A DNA stretch of 64,000 nucleotides from PALSA-968 sp964387075 (lineage in GTDB: Bacteria > Bacteroidota > Bacteroidia > B-17B0 > Aurantibacillaceae): positions 1 through 64,000 of the forward strand of contig CAYLVB010000003.1 in NCBI GenBank assembly GCA_964387075.1. The letters run 5' to 3'. Below are positions 16,249 through 24,539 of the stretch, piece after piece (position 1 is the first letter of the stretch; every line of letters starts with the position of its first letter). The notes under the pieces were generated by a model. It was not told where the DNA came from. It searched no databases and was given only the letters and a program-made list of their open reading frames with translations. A program made the translations under genes and the position numbers.

Positions 16249-17514
16249 ATGCGTGAGCCTGTTTCGGTATTTGGCATTTTCAGCAACCGGTCATTCCGTA
16301 ACTTCATCCTGGGGCGGTTCTTCACCACGCTGGCCATACAGATGCAGATGACCACCATTGGGCTGGAAATGTATTACGAATACCTGCAGCGCTATACCGC
16401 CGAGCAAAGCGCTTATGTTTTGGGGCAACTGGGGCTCTACGAGGCCATTCCCTTTATCATCACTTCCTTTTTATCGGGTTACCTCGCCGACCGTTTTAAC
16501 CGGAAGAACATTATTTTATTGAGCTGCACAGCCATAATGCTTTGTTCTATCGTGCTTTATTTCATTAGTACACACAACATCCTATTCTTCGAAAAACTGG
16601 GGCATCATGCCTTTTTCCTGGTTACCATTTTCATTGGCATTATCCGTTCGTTCAACGCTGCCAGCATGATGCCTTTTATGTCGGAATTGGTGGATCGGAG
16701 CTTCTACACCGCTTCGGCTACGTGGAATAGTACGGTTTGGCACGTGAGCTCCATCAGCGGGCCGGTTTTGGGTGCGGTGCTTTACGGGTATATGAGGTCG
16801 GCTGAGGTCATTTACCTCATCAATGCGGGTTTATTTGTTGCCGGCATGTTAGCCTTCGCTATCATAAAATATAAGCCATCAGGTTTGATCCTGGTTAAGG
16901 AAGGGATCCTGAAAAGTCTTAGAGGAGGGATCGATTTTGTGTTCAAGCAAAAACTGCTGCTCTCGGCCATTTCGCTGGATCTTTTCGCGGTGCTTTTTGG
17001 AGGGGCGGTGGCTATCTTACCTGCTTTTAATGATAAAATTCTGCATGCCAGTCCCGAACAATTTGGCCTCTTGAGGACTGCGCCGGCCATAGGAGCCTTG
17101 GTTATGGGAATTATTTTAACGTTTAGGCCGCCCGGAAAGAAGGCGGGAGCTTCCTTACTTTGGGCCGTGGCGGCTTTTGGGGTATTTACGATCCTGTTCG
17201 CACTTAGCACCAATTACTGGCTGGCCTTTGGGGCTTTGCTAATGACCGGGGCTTTTGATAATATTAGTGTGGTCATTCGCCAAACGGTCATGCAACTGGT
17301 AACGCCCGACCATATGCGGGGCAGGGTATCGGCGGTGAACAGCGTTTTTATTGGTTCTTCGAACGAAATTGGGGGCTACGAGTCGGGTCTCGCGGCAAGA
17401 ATTATGGGATTGGTTCCTTCTATTATCTTTGGAGGAGGAATGACCATACTTACTGTGCTTGGCATAAATAAACTGAATCCGGAACTGAAGAAATTAGATA
17501 TTACAAAAGTATAA
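16249..17514 (+). CDS. MFS transporter
   Basis: 421-residue major-facilitator protein with about 12 transmembrane segments. The motif-A-like loop between helices 2 and 3 reads GYLADRFNRKNI, followed by GIIRSFNAASMMPFMSELV as in EntS/MFS_3-type exporters. The substrate is not evident; relatives export siderophores, macrolides or other small molecules. The M24 peptidase gene starts three bases after its stop, which suggests an operon. Confidence 0.85.
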   Translation: MREPVSVFGIFSNRSFRNFILGRFFTTLAIQMQMTTIGLEMYYEYLQRYTAEQSAYVLGQLGLYEAIPFIITSFLSGYLADRFNRKNIILLSCTAIMLCSIVLYFISTHNILFFEKLGHHAFFLVTIFIGIIRSFNAASMMPFMSELVDRSFYTASATWNSTVWHVSSISGPVLGAVLYGYMRSAEVIYLINAGLFVAGMLAFAIIKYKPSGLILVKEGILKSLRGGIDFVFKQKLLLSAISLDLFAVLFGGAVAILPAFNDKILHASPEQFGLLRTAPAIGALVMGIILTFRPPGKKAGASLLWAVAAFGVFTILFALSTNYWLAFGALLMTGAFDNISVVIRQTVMQLVTPDHMRGRVSAVNSVFIGSSNEIGGYESGLAARIMGLVPSIIFGGGMTILTVLGINKLNPELKKLDITKV

Positions 17515-17517
17515 ACT

Positions 17518-18780
17518 ATGGATCGTAGAAATTTCATCAAAGCGGGCGGCATCATCACCGCCATCTCAGCTATCAGTCCTTCTTTATCGGCTGAGGAATT
17601 AACTAAAACCGCAGCGGATGGAATTATTTCGCCTGAGGTCATAAAGACCATTCGTGCAAGAATAAAACCCATCACCAAAGAAGAACGTAAGCAACGGATA
17701 GAAATGGCACGCCTTTTCATGAGCGACAAAGGCATAGATGCCATTTTTATGGAGGGCGGCACTTCCCTTAATTATTTTACCGGCGCGCGGTGGGGAAGAT
17801 CAGAGCGCTTGTTTGCCATGATACTACCACAGAAAGGAGATCCATTTTATATAGCTCCGAAATTTGAAGAGTCGCGTGCTAAAGAACAAACTGACGATGC
17901 AGTTATTTATTGCTGGGAAGAATACCAAGACCCATATCATTTCATTCAATTAGCTCTCAAAGAAAGATATCTGTTAAATGGAACTTTAGGAATAGAAGAA
18001 ACTACCCGTCATTTTGTAACTGAAGGAATAAGAAGGATGTCTCCTTCGTTAAAAATAAAAAGCGCTACTCCTATAACGGCCGGTTGCCGTAGCGTAAAAA
18101 CGGCTCATGAAGTTGAGCTGATGCAAATTGCCAATGACATGGCCATCGAAGTTTTTAAGGTCGCTGTGAAACAATTGAAAGAAGGGATGAGCGAAGGTGA
18201 ATACGGAAATATCATTTCTAATTTGTTTGGTGAATTTGGAGTTGAAGGCGGCGCTTTGGTTTTATTTGGAGAGGCAAGCGCGCACCCGCACGGGCTGGTG
18301 AAAGAAGTACGTTTAAAAGAAGGCGACGTTGTATTAATGGACGGAGGCTGCAGCGTGGAAGGTTACGAATCTGACATTACACGGATGTACATGTTCGGCA
18401 AGGCAACAGATAAAATAAAAAAGAACTTCGACCTGGTAAGAAAAGCGCAGGACGAAGGATTGAAAGCGGCTAAGCCCGGTGTAGAGGCGGGAAGCGTTGA
18501 TGCTGCCGCGAGAAAAATAATCACCACCGCGGGATATGGCCCGGGTTATAAATATTTCACGCATCGCCTCGGTCACGGCATCGGCATGGATGGTCACGAA
18601 TGGTATTATTTGGTTGGCGGGAATACGTACGAATTAAAAGCCGGAAATATGTTCAGCAACGAGCCCGGCATTTACATCCCGGGGGAATTTGGAATACGCT
18701 TGGAAGACGAGATGCTGATCACGGAGAACGGAGCACGACTCTTGCTTCCACAACAGGATTCGATCGATAAGGTGGCTTAA
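17518..18780 (+). CDS. exported M24 family Xaa-Pro-type peptidase
   Basis: 420-residue pita-bread-fold metallopeptidase. The N-terminus MDRRNFIKAGGIITAISAIS has a twin-arginine-like RRNFIK followed by a hydrophobic stretch, so export is probable. The catalytic domain provides five dinuclear metal ligands: Asp in VLMDGGCS, Asp in YESDITRMY, His in THRLGHGIGMDGHE, Glu in NEPGIYIPGEFG and Glu in RLEDEMLI. The N-terminal creatinase-like domain spans about 40-190. It likely releases N-terminal residues preceding proline. Possibly cotranscribed with the MFS gene; a functional link is unproven. Confidence 0.85.
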   Translation: MDRRNFIKAGGIITAISAISPSLSAEELTKTAADGIISPEVIKTIRARIKPITKEERKQRIEMARLFMSDKGIDAIFMEGGTSLNYFTGARWGRSERLFAMILPQKGDPFYIAPKFEESRAKEQTDDAVIYCWEEYQDPYHFIQLALKERYLLNGTLGIEETTRHFVTEGIRRMSPSLKIKSATPITAGCRSVKTAHEVELMQIANDMAIEVFKVAVKQLKEGMSEGEYGNIISNLFGEFGVEGGALVLFGEASAHPHGLVKEVRLKEGDVVLMDGGCSVEGYESDITRMYMFGKATDKIKKNFDLVRKAQDEGLKAAKPGVEAGSVDAAARKIITTAGYGPGYKYFTHRLGHGIGMDGHEWYYLVGGNTYELKAGNMFSNEPGIYIPGEFGIRLEDEMLITENGARLLLPQQDSIDKVA

Positions 18781-18807
18781 ACGTCTCCGAAGAATTCAAG
18801 CAGCCGA

Positions 18808-18829
18808 AACCGCAAAGAGAACAGCCAAG
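18808..18829 (+). repeat. 22-bp inverted repeat, left copy
   Basis: Exact reverse complement of 19282-19303 (starts AACCGCAAAGAG, ends AGCCAAG). It is followed inward by GCGCAAAG, also present next to the other copy. Together they bracket the GxxExxY gene. Confidence 0.85.
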
Positions 18830-18850
18830 GAGGCGCAAAGGTCGCTAAGC

Positions 18851-19246
18851 CTAGTTTAGATTGGAAGGCTGTAGTGCGTTAACAACCCGTTTAATTCCAT
18901 TTTTAAGAAGGACAACATTAAAATTAATAAGTCCGCCTAATTTGTAATCGCCAAGCTTCATGTACGTGAGGGTTTGTGCTAAGTGTACATCGTTCAGTGT
19001 TTCAACACTTTTTATTTCTATAACAACTTTTCCTTCAACTAAAATATCTATCCGGTAACCGCACTCTAATTTAACTTCTTCAAAGATCAAAGGCATTGGT
19101 TTTTCTTTCTCAGCTCTCATTCCCGATTGAACGATCTTATAATAAAGACACTCTTTATATGCGCTTTCCAGTAGACCAGGGCCCAAAGCTTTATGGACTT
19201 CGATCGCTAACCCAATAACTTTATTCAGGATCTCGTTTTCCGTCTT
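18851..19246 (-). CDS. GxxExxY family protein, start codon not evident
   Basis: The recognisable protein reads TENEILNKVIGLAIEVHK, then ALGPGLLESAYKECL with the name-giving G-x-x-E-x-x-Y, then CGYRIDILVEGKVVIEIKS and a C-terminal LINFNVVLLKNGIKR. The family (TIGR04256/PDDEXK_3-like) is small and of unknown function; the D...E-x-K pattern suggests a PD-(D/E)xK nuclease-like fold. The conserved N-terminal helix lies upstream of the only usual start (TTG at 19186), and no ATG or GTG precedes it: the frame is open back to the C1 peptidase stop. Either a rare start is used near 19246 or the start has been lost. The locus is bracketed by 22-bp inverted repeats, indicating that it moved as a unit. 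Confidence 0.7.
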   Translation of the reverse strand, partial: KTENEILNKVIGLAIEVHKALGPGLLESAYKECLYYKIVQSGMRAEKEKPMPLIFEEVKLECGYRIDILVEGKVVIEIKSVETLNDVHLAQTLTYMKLGDYKLGGLINFNVVLLKNGIKRVVNALQPSNLN

Positions 19247-19281
19247 ATAGCTGTTCCTTTGTGTTCTTTGCGCTGTATTTT

Positions 19282-19303
19282 CTTGGCTGTTCTCTTTGCG
19301 GTT
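19282..19303 (-). repeat. 22-bp inverted repeat, right copy
   Basis: Perfect inverted match to 18808-18829. It lies upstream of the GxxExxY coding region and 30 bases from the stop of the C1 peptidase gene. Confidence 0.85.
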
Positions 19304-19332
19304 CCTTCCCTCGGCTGTTCTGTAGGAAGCCT

Positions 19333-20505
19333 CTATTTAGTAGAGATCTTTTTCAGGATCTCAGCGGGCACCATCTTTTTGTGGACGGTGATGCTGATGG
19401 TCTTTAGCTTGAGATATTCAGGCGAAGCGTAGAAATATCCATCGCAGTCGTTGCGCTTGCTGCCCCAGGAGTTCTTGATCAAATAATACTTGTTTCCGTT
19501 TTGATCATTGGCTGTACCGATGATGTGCATGCCGTGGTCGTCCTGCGTGGTCCAGTTATCAAAACCTTCCTGGCGTACTTCCTGGGTAATAACGGCTTGT
19601 TTGCAGGGCTTTACAAAACAGGCGTCTTTATCAGCATCGCTCATTTTGTCCCAACCTTCTGGGATCTGCGCCAACCCATCTTTAAAGCGGAAATAAGGCT
19701 CGCTTACATCAGCCGCCCAGGCCACGCCGTAGCCATTGGCAATAGCATTATCAACGATCTTCATCATCTCATCCAATGGGATGTTGTTGTACTGTTTCCA
19801 GGCCCAGTTGTCGGGAACCTCCAGGATGAATGGTTTGTAAAATGGGTGATGCGTGAATGACGAAAATGCTACATAATCATCCACATTCAGTCCAAGCTCA
19901 GCCGCGTACGTTTTGGGTGTATATTTTTTTCCTTTGTAGTCGAACTCTTCCGGAGCTTTCCCTAAGTATTTATCCAGGATGCTTTCAATGGTTGCTTTGT
20001 ATGCAGCGGGATCTACTTTTGTGTTCTTGGGATCTGTTACTTTACGGATCTCGGCCGCCAACGTAGAATCCATTTGCTTGTGGTTGTATGGATAGGTTTC
20101 CAATTCGCGGAAACCGTTGTTATATACTTCCTGCGGCACCATGCCGTACATTTTCCAGCAGGTGATCACATCACTGGGCTCTCCGCCTTCGGCGAAGGTG
20201 GCATTTCCGTGCATGCGCACAAAGTTCTCTGCTTTCAAAGAATAGGTCTTACGCACCACGAACATTTCGCTGAGCTTAACGCCTTTGATCTTTTTTAAGC
20301 GCATCACTTCCGATTCGAAGAAAGAAAGTGTAGAGAAGCTCCAGCAGGTGCCGGTCATACCCTGGTTTTGCACAGGCGCCGCGTCGATGCTTTTGGTGAT
20401 GGTGAATTTATACTCGCTGTTCTTTTTATTGGTGGCGGGGGCCTGGGCTTGCAAAGAGAATGCGGTTGCAAGGATCAAAAGGCCGGAAAGGATGTGCTTG
20501 TTCAT
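19333..20505 (-). CDS. secreted C1 (papain/bleomycin-hydrolase-like) peptidase
   Basis: 390 residues with a signal peptide (MNKHILSGLLILATAFSLQAQ). This is a papain-fold cysteine peptidase of the aminopeptidase C/bleomycin hydrolase branch: Gln48 and Cys54 in QNQGMTGTCWSFS, the catalytic His in DDHGMHIIG and Asn in IKNSWG. Unlike cytosolic bleomycin hydrolase it is exported, so it probably acts on peptides in the periplasm or outside. A TATTTTTG box lies at 20524-20531. It is a single-gene unit next to the GxxExxY element, whose right arm ends close to its stop. Confidence 0.9.
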   Translation of the reverse strand: MNKHILSGLLILATAFSLQAQAPATNKKNSEYKFTITKSIDAAPVQNQGMTGTCWSFSTLSFFESEVMRLKKIKGVKLSEMFVVRKTYSLKAENFVRMHGNATFAEGGEPSDVITCWKMYGMVPQEVYNNGFRELETYPYNHKQMDSTLAAEIRKVTDPKNTKVDPAAYKATIESILDKYLGKAPEEFDYKGKKYTPKTYAAELGLNVDDYVAFSSFTHHPFYKPFILEVPDNWAWKQYNNIPLDEMMKIVDNAIANGYGVAWAADVSEPYFRFKDGLAQIPEGWDKMSDADKDACFVKPCKQAVITQEVRQEGFDNWTTQDDHGMHIIGTANDQNGNKYYLIKNSWGSKRNDCDGYFYASPEYLKLKTISITVHKKMVPAEILKKISTK

Positions 20506-20523
20506 ATTACTTATTTAGGGTAA

Positions 20524-20531
20524 CAAAAATA
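20524..20531 (-). promoter_or_regulatory. TATTTTTG -7 box of C1 peptidase gene
   Basis: Consensus TAnnTTTG on the minus strand, 18 nt before the ATG at 20505. Confidence 0.5.
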
Positions 20532-20601
20532 ACGAAATAAACGCAGGTTTCCTCTCCCTCAATAGGGGGGAAAGAAGCGCTGGTTTTACATGATTCCTTA
20601 C

Positions 20602-21456
20602 TTAGTAATCCCCAATAGTGCCGGTATGCACCAATTGGTCGAGGGCTTTTTGCAACTGTTCGTCGTTGGGAGCCACGCCATGCCATTTGTGCGAGCCCAT
20701 CATATAATCCACACCATAGCCCATTTCTGTCTTCATGATGTTGATGATGGGTTTGCCTTTTCCTACAAAAGTCTTTGCATGCTCAAGGCCTTTGGTCACA
20801 GCCTCCAGATCATTTCCGTCGTTGATCTCCAACACCTGCCAGCCAAACGCTTCAAATTTAGCGCGCAGACTTCCCATCGGTAAAACATGGTCGGTGTCGC
20901 CGTCAATTTGTCTTCCGTTAAAATCAACGGTCGCAATTAAATTATCTACTTTGTTTGCGGCCGCGTACATGGCAGCTTCCCAGATCTGTCCCTCTTGCAA
21001 TTCGCCATCGCCGTGCAAAGAGTAAACGATGTTATTTTCTTTATTCAATTTTTTTGTGAGGGCTGCTCCAATGGCAACACTCATGCCTTGTCCTAATGAA
21101 CCGGAAGCAATGCGTATGCCGGGCAAATGTTCGTGCGTGGTGGGGTGACCTTGCAGGCGTGAATTTATTTTGCGGAATGTTTTTAATTCTTCAACCGGAA
21201 AATATCCGGCGCGGGCAAGCACACTGTAGTACACGGGAGAAATGTGGCCGTTCGACAAAAAGAAAAGATCTTCTCCTTTGCCGTCCATCGTAAAATTCTT
21301 CGGGTTGTGTTGCATCACACCGTTGTAAAGCGCTACAAAATATTCGGTACAGCCAAGCGATCCGCCTGGGTGACCCGAAGCCGGACCGTGAACCATGCGA
21401 ACGATGTCGCGGCGTACTTGTTTACAAAGATGCTGGAGTTCTGTAGTGTTTGCCAT
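20602..21456 (-). CDS. transketolase, N-terminal (ThDP-binding) subunit
   Basis: 284 residues from ATG 21456 (MANTTELQHLC). This is the ThDP-binding half of a split transketolase: GPASGHPGGSLGCTEYF, then ASGSLGQGMSVAIGAAL and the GDGELQEGQIWEAAM motif that binds Mg-ThDP, with NDGND further on. Split transketolases need a second polypeptide (pyrimidine-binding plus C-terminal domain) usually encoded next door; here the neighbour is a peptidase, so the partner must be elsewhere. The longer reading from GTG 21492 is rejected because that codon overlaps the promoter box. The leader between box and ATG can form a GTGCC/GGCAC hairpin. Role: non-oxidative pentose phosphate pathway. Confidence 0.9.
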   Translation of the reverse strand: MANTTELQHLCKQVRRDIVRMVHGPASGHPGGSLGCTEYFVALYNGVMQHNPKNFTMDGKGEDLFFLSNGHISPVYYSVLARAGYFPVEELKTFRKINSRLQGHPTTHEHLPGIRIASGSLGQGMSVAIGAALTKKLNKENNIVYSLHGDGELQEGQIWEAAMYAAANKVDNLIATVDFNGRQIDGDTDHVLPMGSLRAKFEAFGWQVLEINDGNDLEAVTKGLEHAKTFVGKGKPIINIMKTEMGYGVDYMMGSHKWHGVAPNDEQLQKALDQLVHTGTIGDY

Positions 21457-21491
21457 GAGAGGAATTTGTGCCCCGTGGGGGTTCTTTGGCA

Positions 21492-21499
21492 CAAAAGTA
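21492..21499 (-). promoter_or_regulatory. TACTTTTG -7 box of transketolase gene
   Basis: Consensus TAnnTTTG on the minus strand, 35 nt before ATG 21456. It overlaps the first base of the alternative GTG start and thereby excludes it. Confidence 0.5.
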
Positions 21500-21514
21500 A
21501 CCGCAATAAATAAA

Positions 21515-21546
21515 AAAACACCGCCCTGTTGATAAAGCGGTGTTTT
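21515..21546 (-). terminator. intrinsic terminator of the DUF4199 gene
   Basis: Ten-bp stem AAAACACCGC / GCGGTGTTTT with a 12-nt loop, followed on the minus strand by a T-run. Its A/T symmetry means it could act in both directions. Confidence 0.75.
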
Positions 21547-21562
21547 GTTGAAAAGCGTAGAA

Positions 21563-22075
21563 TTATTTCTGCTTTTTCCTTAGGATGAATGCAGTGATAA
21601 AGCTCAGAGGAACTCCTATCGGCAGCGGTTCCATAAAGGTCATGCCGGCGCGTATCAATGGGTTTTTATACATCTCCTTAAAGCCTTCCATTTCAACCCT
21701 TACCGCTTCGAGCTTTTCGGCGGTTGCGCCATCGGCCCTTGCTTTATCGATCATGGCCGTGGCATATTCTTCCATAAAATTGCTCATGATCGTATAAGAA
21801 AGCACCATCCATACTGCCACGTACATAAGGGTTGATATGAGCGTGATCAAAAGGGCCATTTTCAAGGCTTTCCCAAAAGTGATGAGGCCGGCATGGTTAT
21901 CCCTGTATTGCTTTACGCCCACAAACATGATGATGCCCGCCAGCACCATGGTTGAGTAGCCAATGAGCATCCCGTTCTCAAAGCCCACATTTTTTGTTAA
22001 TGCCACTCCAATGGCCATCATTAATCCCAGGAGTCCGCCGGAAATTAGTCCGAATGTTAAAATTGTCTTTTTCAT
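21563..22075 (-). CDS. DUF4199 membrane protein
   Basis: 170 residues from ATG 22075 (MKKTILTFGLISGG). Four hydrophobic segments: residues about 3-25, 35-53, 70-95 and 145-165. The family is common in Bacteroidota and of unknown function. The soluble part between segments 3 and 4 (MEEYATAMIDKARADGATAE) is helical. An upstream in-frame ATG at 22141 is discounted because a promoter box at 22108-22115 lies between the two. The gene stands alone with its own promoter and terminator. Confidence 0.8.
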   Translation of the reverse strand: MKKTILTFGLISGGLLGLMMAIGVALTKNVGFENGMLIGYSTMVLAGIIMFVGVKQYRDNHAGLITFGKALKMALLITLISTLMYVAVWMVLSYTIMSNFMEEYATAMIDKARADGATAEKLEAVRVEMEGFKEMYKNPLIRAGMTFMEPLPIGVPLSFITAFILRKKQK

Positions 22076-22107
22076 TTTTTGTGTGTTTTTATTTTTAAAA
22101 TCTGACG

Positions 22108-22115
22108 CAAAACTA
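22108..22115 (-). promoter_or_regulatory. TAGTTTTG -7 box of DUF4199 gene
   Basis: Consensus TAnnTTTG on the minus strand, 32 nt before ATG 22075. It decides against the longer reading frame. Confidence 0.5.
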
Positions 22116-22210
22116 CCGTCACTTTCAAGTTTTTCATTCATACGAAAGTATGATTTTACTCCTTAAAGGGCTGAAATACAACTAAAGTTTACACTTTTGG
22201 CTGCCCAAAC

Positions 22211-22870
22211 CTAAAAACCCGGCTTTACCTCCCCTTGGTTAAACTCTATCCCGGCCAGTTTCCGGATCCGGTCGAGGCTTACCGCGTAGTCTTTTACCTC
22301 GCCCTTGACCACCTCAGCGTTAGGAAAAAGGTAGCACGCGTAACGATTTTCGGCCGGTATATAGATCACTTTCCACATTTTTTCCGGCACTACTACCTTG
22401 TCTGGTCCGATGGTGGTACGCTCTCCCAAACTGCCGCAGGTCACTATTACCCAGGTAAATTTTTTTGCTTCTTTTCTTTCCAGATTCTCCAACTCTTCCC
22501 ATAATCCGGCGTTAAATGCGTGGGACTGCGGGGTGATATTGGAAAAATAAAAACACTCCTTCATGCCCAATTCATCACACTCATTGTCGGCCGCGGGCAT
22601 GTTATGGCCACGGTCAAAACCACTGCTCTTATAATCGATGGCTATATTGGTGCTGTTCTTGTACTGTGGATCGGGTTTGAACTTGCTTTTTCGTTTTACT
22701 TTCAGGGAACAAGACAGCATCTTGTTAGTGAGCGTGTATGTAACTACCAGCGGAATGTGTTTTTGCTGCGAGAACCAGCAGGTATAATAGGTGTGACTGA
22801 TCTTTACTGTTTGCGCCGAAGCAAGGCCTACAAAAAGAAGGAGAAAAAAGAAGCTGTATAGTTTACGCAT
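22211..22870 (-). CDS. secreted DNA/RNA non-specific endonuclease (NUC1/DRGH)
   Basis: 219 residues. The signal peptide (MRKLYSFFFLLLFVGLASAQ) is followed by a beta-beta-alpha-metal nuclease domain: GFDRGHNMPAADNE carries the general-base His, and SNITPQSHAFNAGLWEELE supplies the Mg-binding Asn and distal helix. Such enzymes degrade DNA and RNA outside the cytoplasm, for nutrients or against eDNA. It starts seven bases after the LuxR-type gene ends and is probably cotranscribed with it. No inhibitor gene is adjacent, consistent with protection by export. Confidence 0.88.
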   Translation of the reverse strand: MRKLYSFFFLLLFVGLASAQTVKISHTYYTCWFSQQKHIPLVVTYTLTNKMLSCSLKVKRKSKFKPDPQYKNSTNIAIDYKSSGFDRGHNMPAADNECDELGMKECFYFSNITPQSHAFNAGLWEELENLERKEAKKFTWVIVTCGSLGERTTIGPDKVVVPEKMWKVIYIPAENRYACYLFPNAEVVKGEVKDYAVSLDRIRKLAGIEFNQGEVKPGF

Positions 22871-22877
22871 GATACGA

Positions 22878-23327
22878 TCAGGGAATTAAGCCCAGGGCCT
22901 TGGCCTTTTCTACAGCCTGGGTACGGCGACTCACCTCCAGTTTTTCGAAAAGGCGGGATGAGTGGGTTTTGATAGTGTTCTCTGAAACAAAGAGCTTACC
23001 GGCAATTTCGCGGTTGCTTAAGCCGCCGGCTATCAGTTCCAGCACCTCGTATTCGCGTTTGCTGATGCTTAACTGTTTCAAAAGATTCTCGTTCAGCACA
23101 AAATTATCCCGGTCAACCAGAACGGCCACTTCTCTTACTACAACTACCTCCTTTTTACGTGTGAGTTTTAGTCCGGCCCAAACTCCCAATACGGTAAAGA
23201 ACAAGGCTATCAACCCAATGTAAAGTTCCATGAGGTGGTCTTTTACAAAGATCTTGTACTCGAAATACTTTAAAATAAGCGTTAAAATGCCCAGGGCAAG
23301 TCCGTAGATGAGGATGTTCTTCTTCAC
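22878..23327 (-). CDS. membrane-anchored LuxR-type transcription factor
   Basis: 149 residues from GTG 23327 (KKNILIYGLALG). Two transmembrane helices lie near residues 4-20 and 32-54, followed by a short coil and a C-terminal LuxR/GerE helix-turn-helix: LSISKREYEVLELIAGGLSN, REIAGKLFVSENTIKTHSSR and LFEKLEVSRRTQAVEKA. There is no receiver or ligand domain, so the membrane part may be the sensor. The GTG is preferred to ATG 23363 because a TATTTTTG box at 23332-23339 ends four bases before it. The downstream secreted nuclease is a plausible target or operon partner. Confidence 0.8.
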   Translation of the reverse strand: MKKNILIYGLALGILTLILKYFEYKIFVKDHLMELYIGLIALFFTVLGVWAGLKLTRKKEVVVVREVAVLVDRDNFVLNENLLKQLSISKREYEVLELIAGGLSNREIAGKLFVSENTIKTHSSRLFEKLEVSRRTQAVEKAKALGLIP

Positions 23328-23331
23328 TGGA

Positions 23332-23339
23332 CAAAAATA
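23332..23339 (-). promoter_or_regulatory. TATTTTTG -7 box of LuxR-type gene, 4 nt from GTG
   Basis: Consensus box with exactly the same 4-nt spacing to the start codon as at rluF. It predicts a leaderless transcript and selects GTG 23327. Confidence 0.6.
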
Positions 23340-23355
23340 CGAAACCGGAATGAGC

Positions 23356-24399
23356 CTATTCAAAAAGTTTGAAAGCCACAGCGGATAAATACCCGATGAG
23401 TGTACTTAATCCAACCACTTTCACGCCACCCAGATGCACGGCTTCGGGTATCATGGTCTGCGCGATCATGGTGAGCATGGCTCCTGCGGCAAGACCCTCA
23501 ATGGCGATCTCTATTTCGTGGGGGACGGAGGAGCCAACATAATACCCACCTAAAGCGCCAAGCGCGATAATGAGCACAAGCGACATCCACATCATCATGA
23601 TCTTTGCGACACTCATGCCCGATTTTCTCATGCCCAGGCTTGCGGAAAGCGCTTCGGGAAAATTAGACAGGAAGAGTCCCGCTATGAGTGTATAGGGAAG
23701 TACTTCTGTAAAAGCGGGTTCAACACTGGCTGCCAGTTTCATGGAAAGCAGGGAGAGAAAGCCGGCTCCTATCACAAAACTTTCGGGGATACCGTCAATG
23801 AGAAGTCCCAGCCAGATCGCCATGGGCGCTCCGCCTTCGCCATGCCCCTCTTCTTTTTGAACATGGGCCACATCCTTCGCATCGATGGTTGTAGCGTGTT
23901 TTTTTGAACGCATAAAATTGATGGTAGAGCCTACTTTTCGCAAAAAACCTCCTTTGCTGTTGATGAGTTCGTCGAGTGTGTAAAATAAAAACCCCCCGCC
24001 CACGCATCCGGCCAATAAAGCTCCCATGGTAAAAAAGGCGTGCTTTTTATCCTGGTCCATGTGTGTGGGACTATTGATGTGGCCTACGATCTCCTCAACG
24101 GTAGGCGCAATAAGTTCAACACTTAATGCGGCCATTAGGGCTCCTCCACCAAAGGCGGTGAAGATCGCTGTTAAACGGGCATTGGGTTTAAAAACCAGCC
24201 CGGCTATTGCACCAAGTGGAAGTGAAATAGTTACAAGCGCGCCGATTATAAAAGCCCAAATGGCGTATTTGGTAGTAGGGTGCATAAATTCGGCCTCTGC
24301 GCCGCTATCGCCGCCCCACATGATGAAGCCAATGACCAAAAATGCTATAACCGCCGCAACGGCCAACAGTGTGTTTTTTGCGGATACTATTTTACGCAT
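23356..24399 (-). CDS. ZIP family divalent metal transporter
   Basis: 347 residues, about eight transmembrane segments. ZIP signatures: LGLLIDGIPESFVIGAG in helix 4 and LFLSNFPEALSASLG in helix 5, which supply metal-binding His/Glu/Asn-type positions in the family. The HGEGG stretch before helix 4 and HAFFTMGALLAG are compatible. The cytoplasmic loop (about 160-195) is charged and carries several His. It likely moves zinc, iron or manganese into the cytoplasm. A TAGATTTG box lies at 24416-24423. Confidence 0.8.
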   Translation of the reverse strand: MRKIVSAKNTLLAVAAVIAFLVIGFIMWGGDSGAEAEFMHPTTKYAIWAFIIGALVTISLPLGAIAGLVFKPNARLTAIFTAFGGGALMAALSVELIAPTVEEIVGHINSPTHMDQDKKHAFFTMGALLAGCVGGGFLFYTLDELINSKGGFLRKVGSTINFMRSKKHATTIDAKDVAHVQKEEGHGEGGAPMAIWLGLLIDGIPESFVIGAGFLSLLSMKLAASVEPAFTEVLPYTLIAGLFLSNFPEALSASLGMRKSGMSVAKIMMMWMSLVLIIALGALGGYYVGSSVPHEIEIAIEGLAAGAMLTMIAQTMIPEAVHLGGVKVVGLSTLIGYLSAVAFKLFE

Positions 24400-24415
24400 A
24401 AAGCTTTTATTTAGT

Positions 24416-24423
24416 CAAATCTA
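24416..24423 (-). promoter_or_regulatory. TAGATTTG -7 box of ZIP gene
   Basis: Consensus TAnnTTTG on the minus strand, 16 nt before the ATG at 24399. Confidence 0.45.
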
Positions 24424-24507
24424 TAAAAACTAATTGAAACCCCTCTTTTTAAGGTTATTTTAACCCTATTTTTTGTGAAAATCGTTTCACCATTCAAAAT
24501 CATCCCT

Positions 24508-24515
24508 TACCTTTA
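24508..24515 (+). promoter_or_regulatory. TACCTTTA -7-type box of gltA
   Basis: One-mismatch TAnnTTTG box 24 nt before ATG 24540. A small GGTTA-TTT-TAACC palindrome lies further upstream at about 24451-24463. Confidence 0.4.
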
Positions 24516-24539
24516 ACAGGTTTTAATATAGAAGAGATC

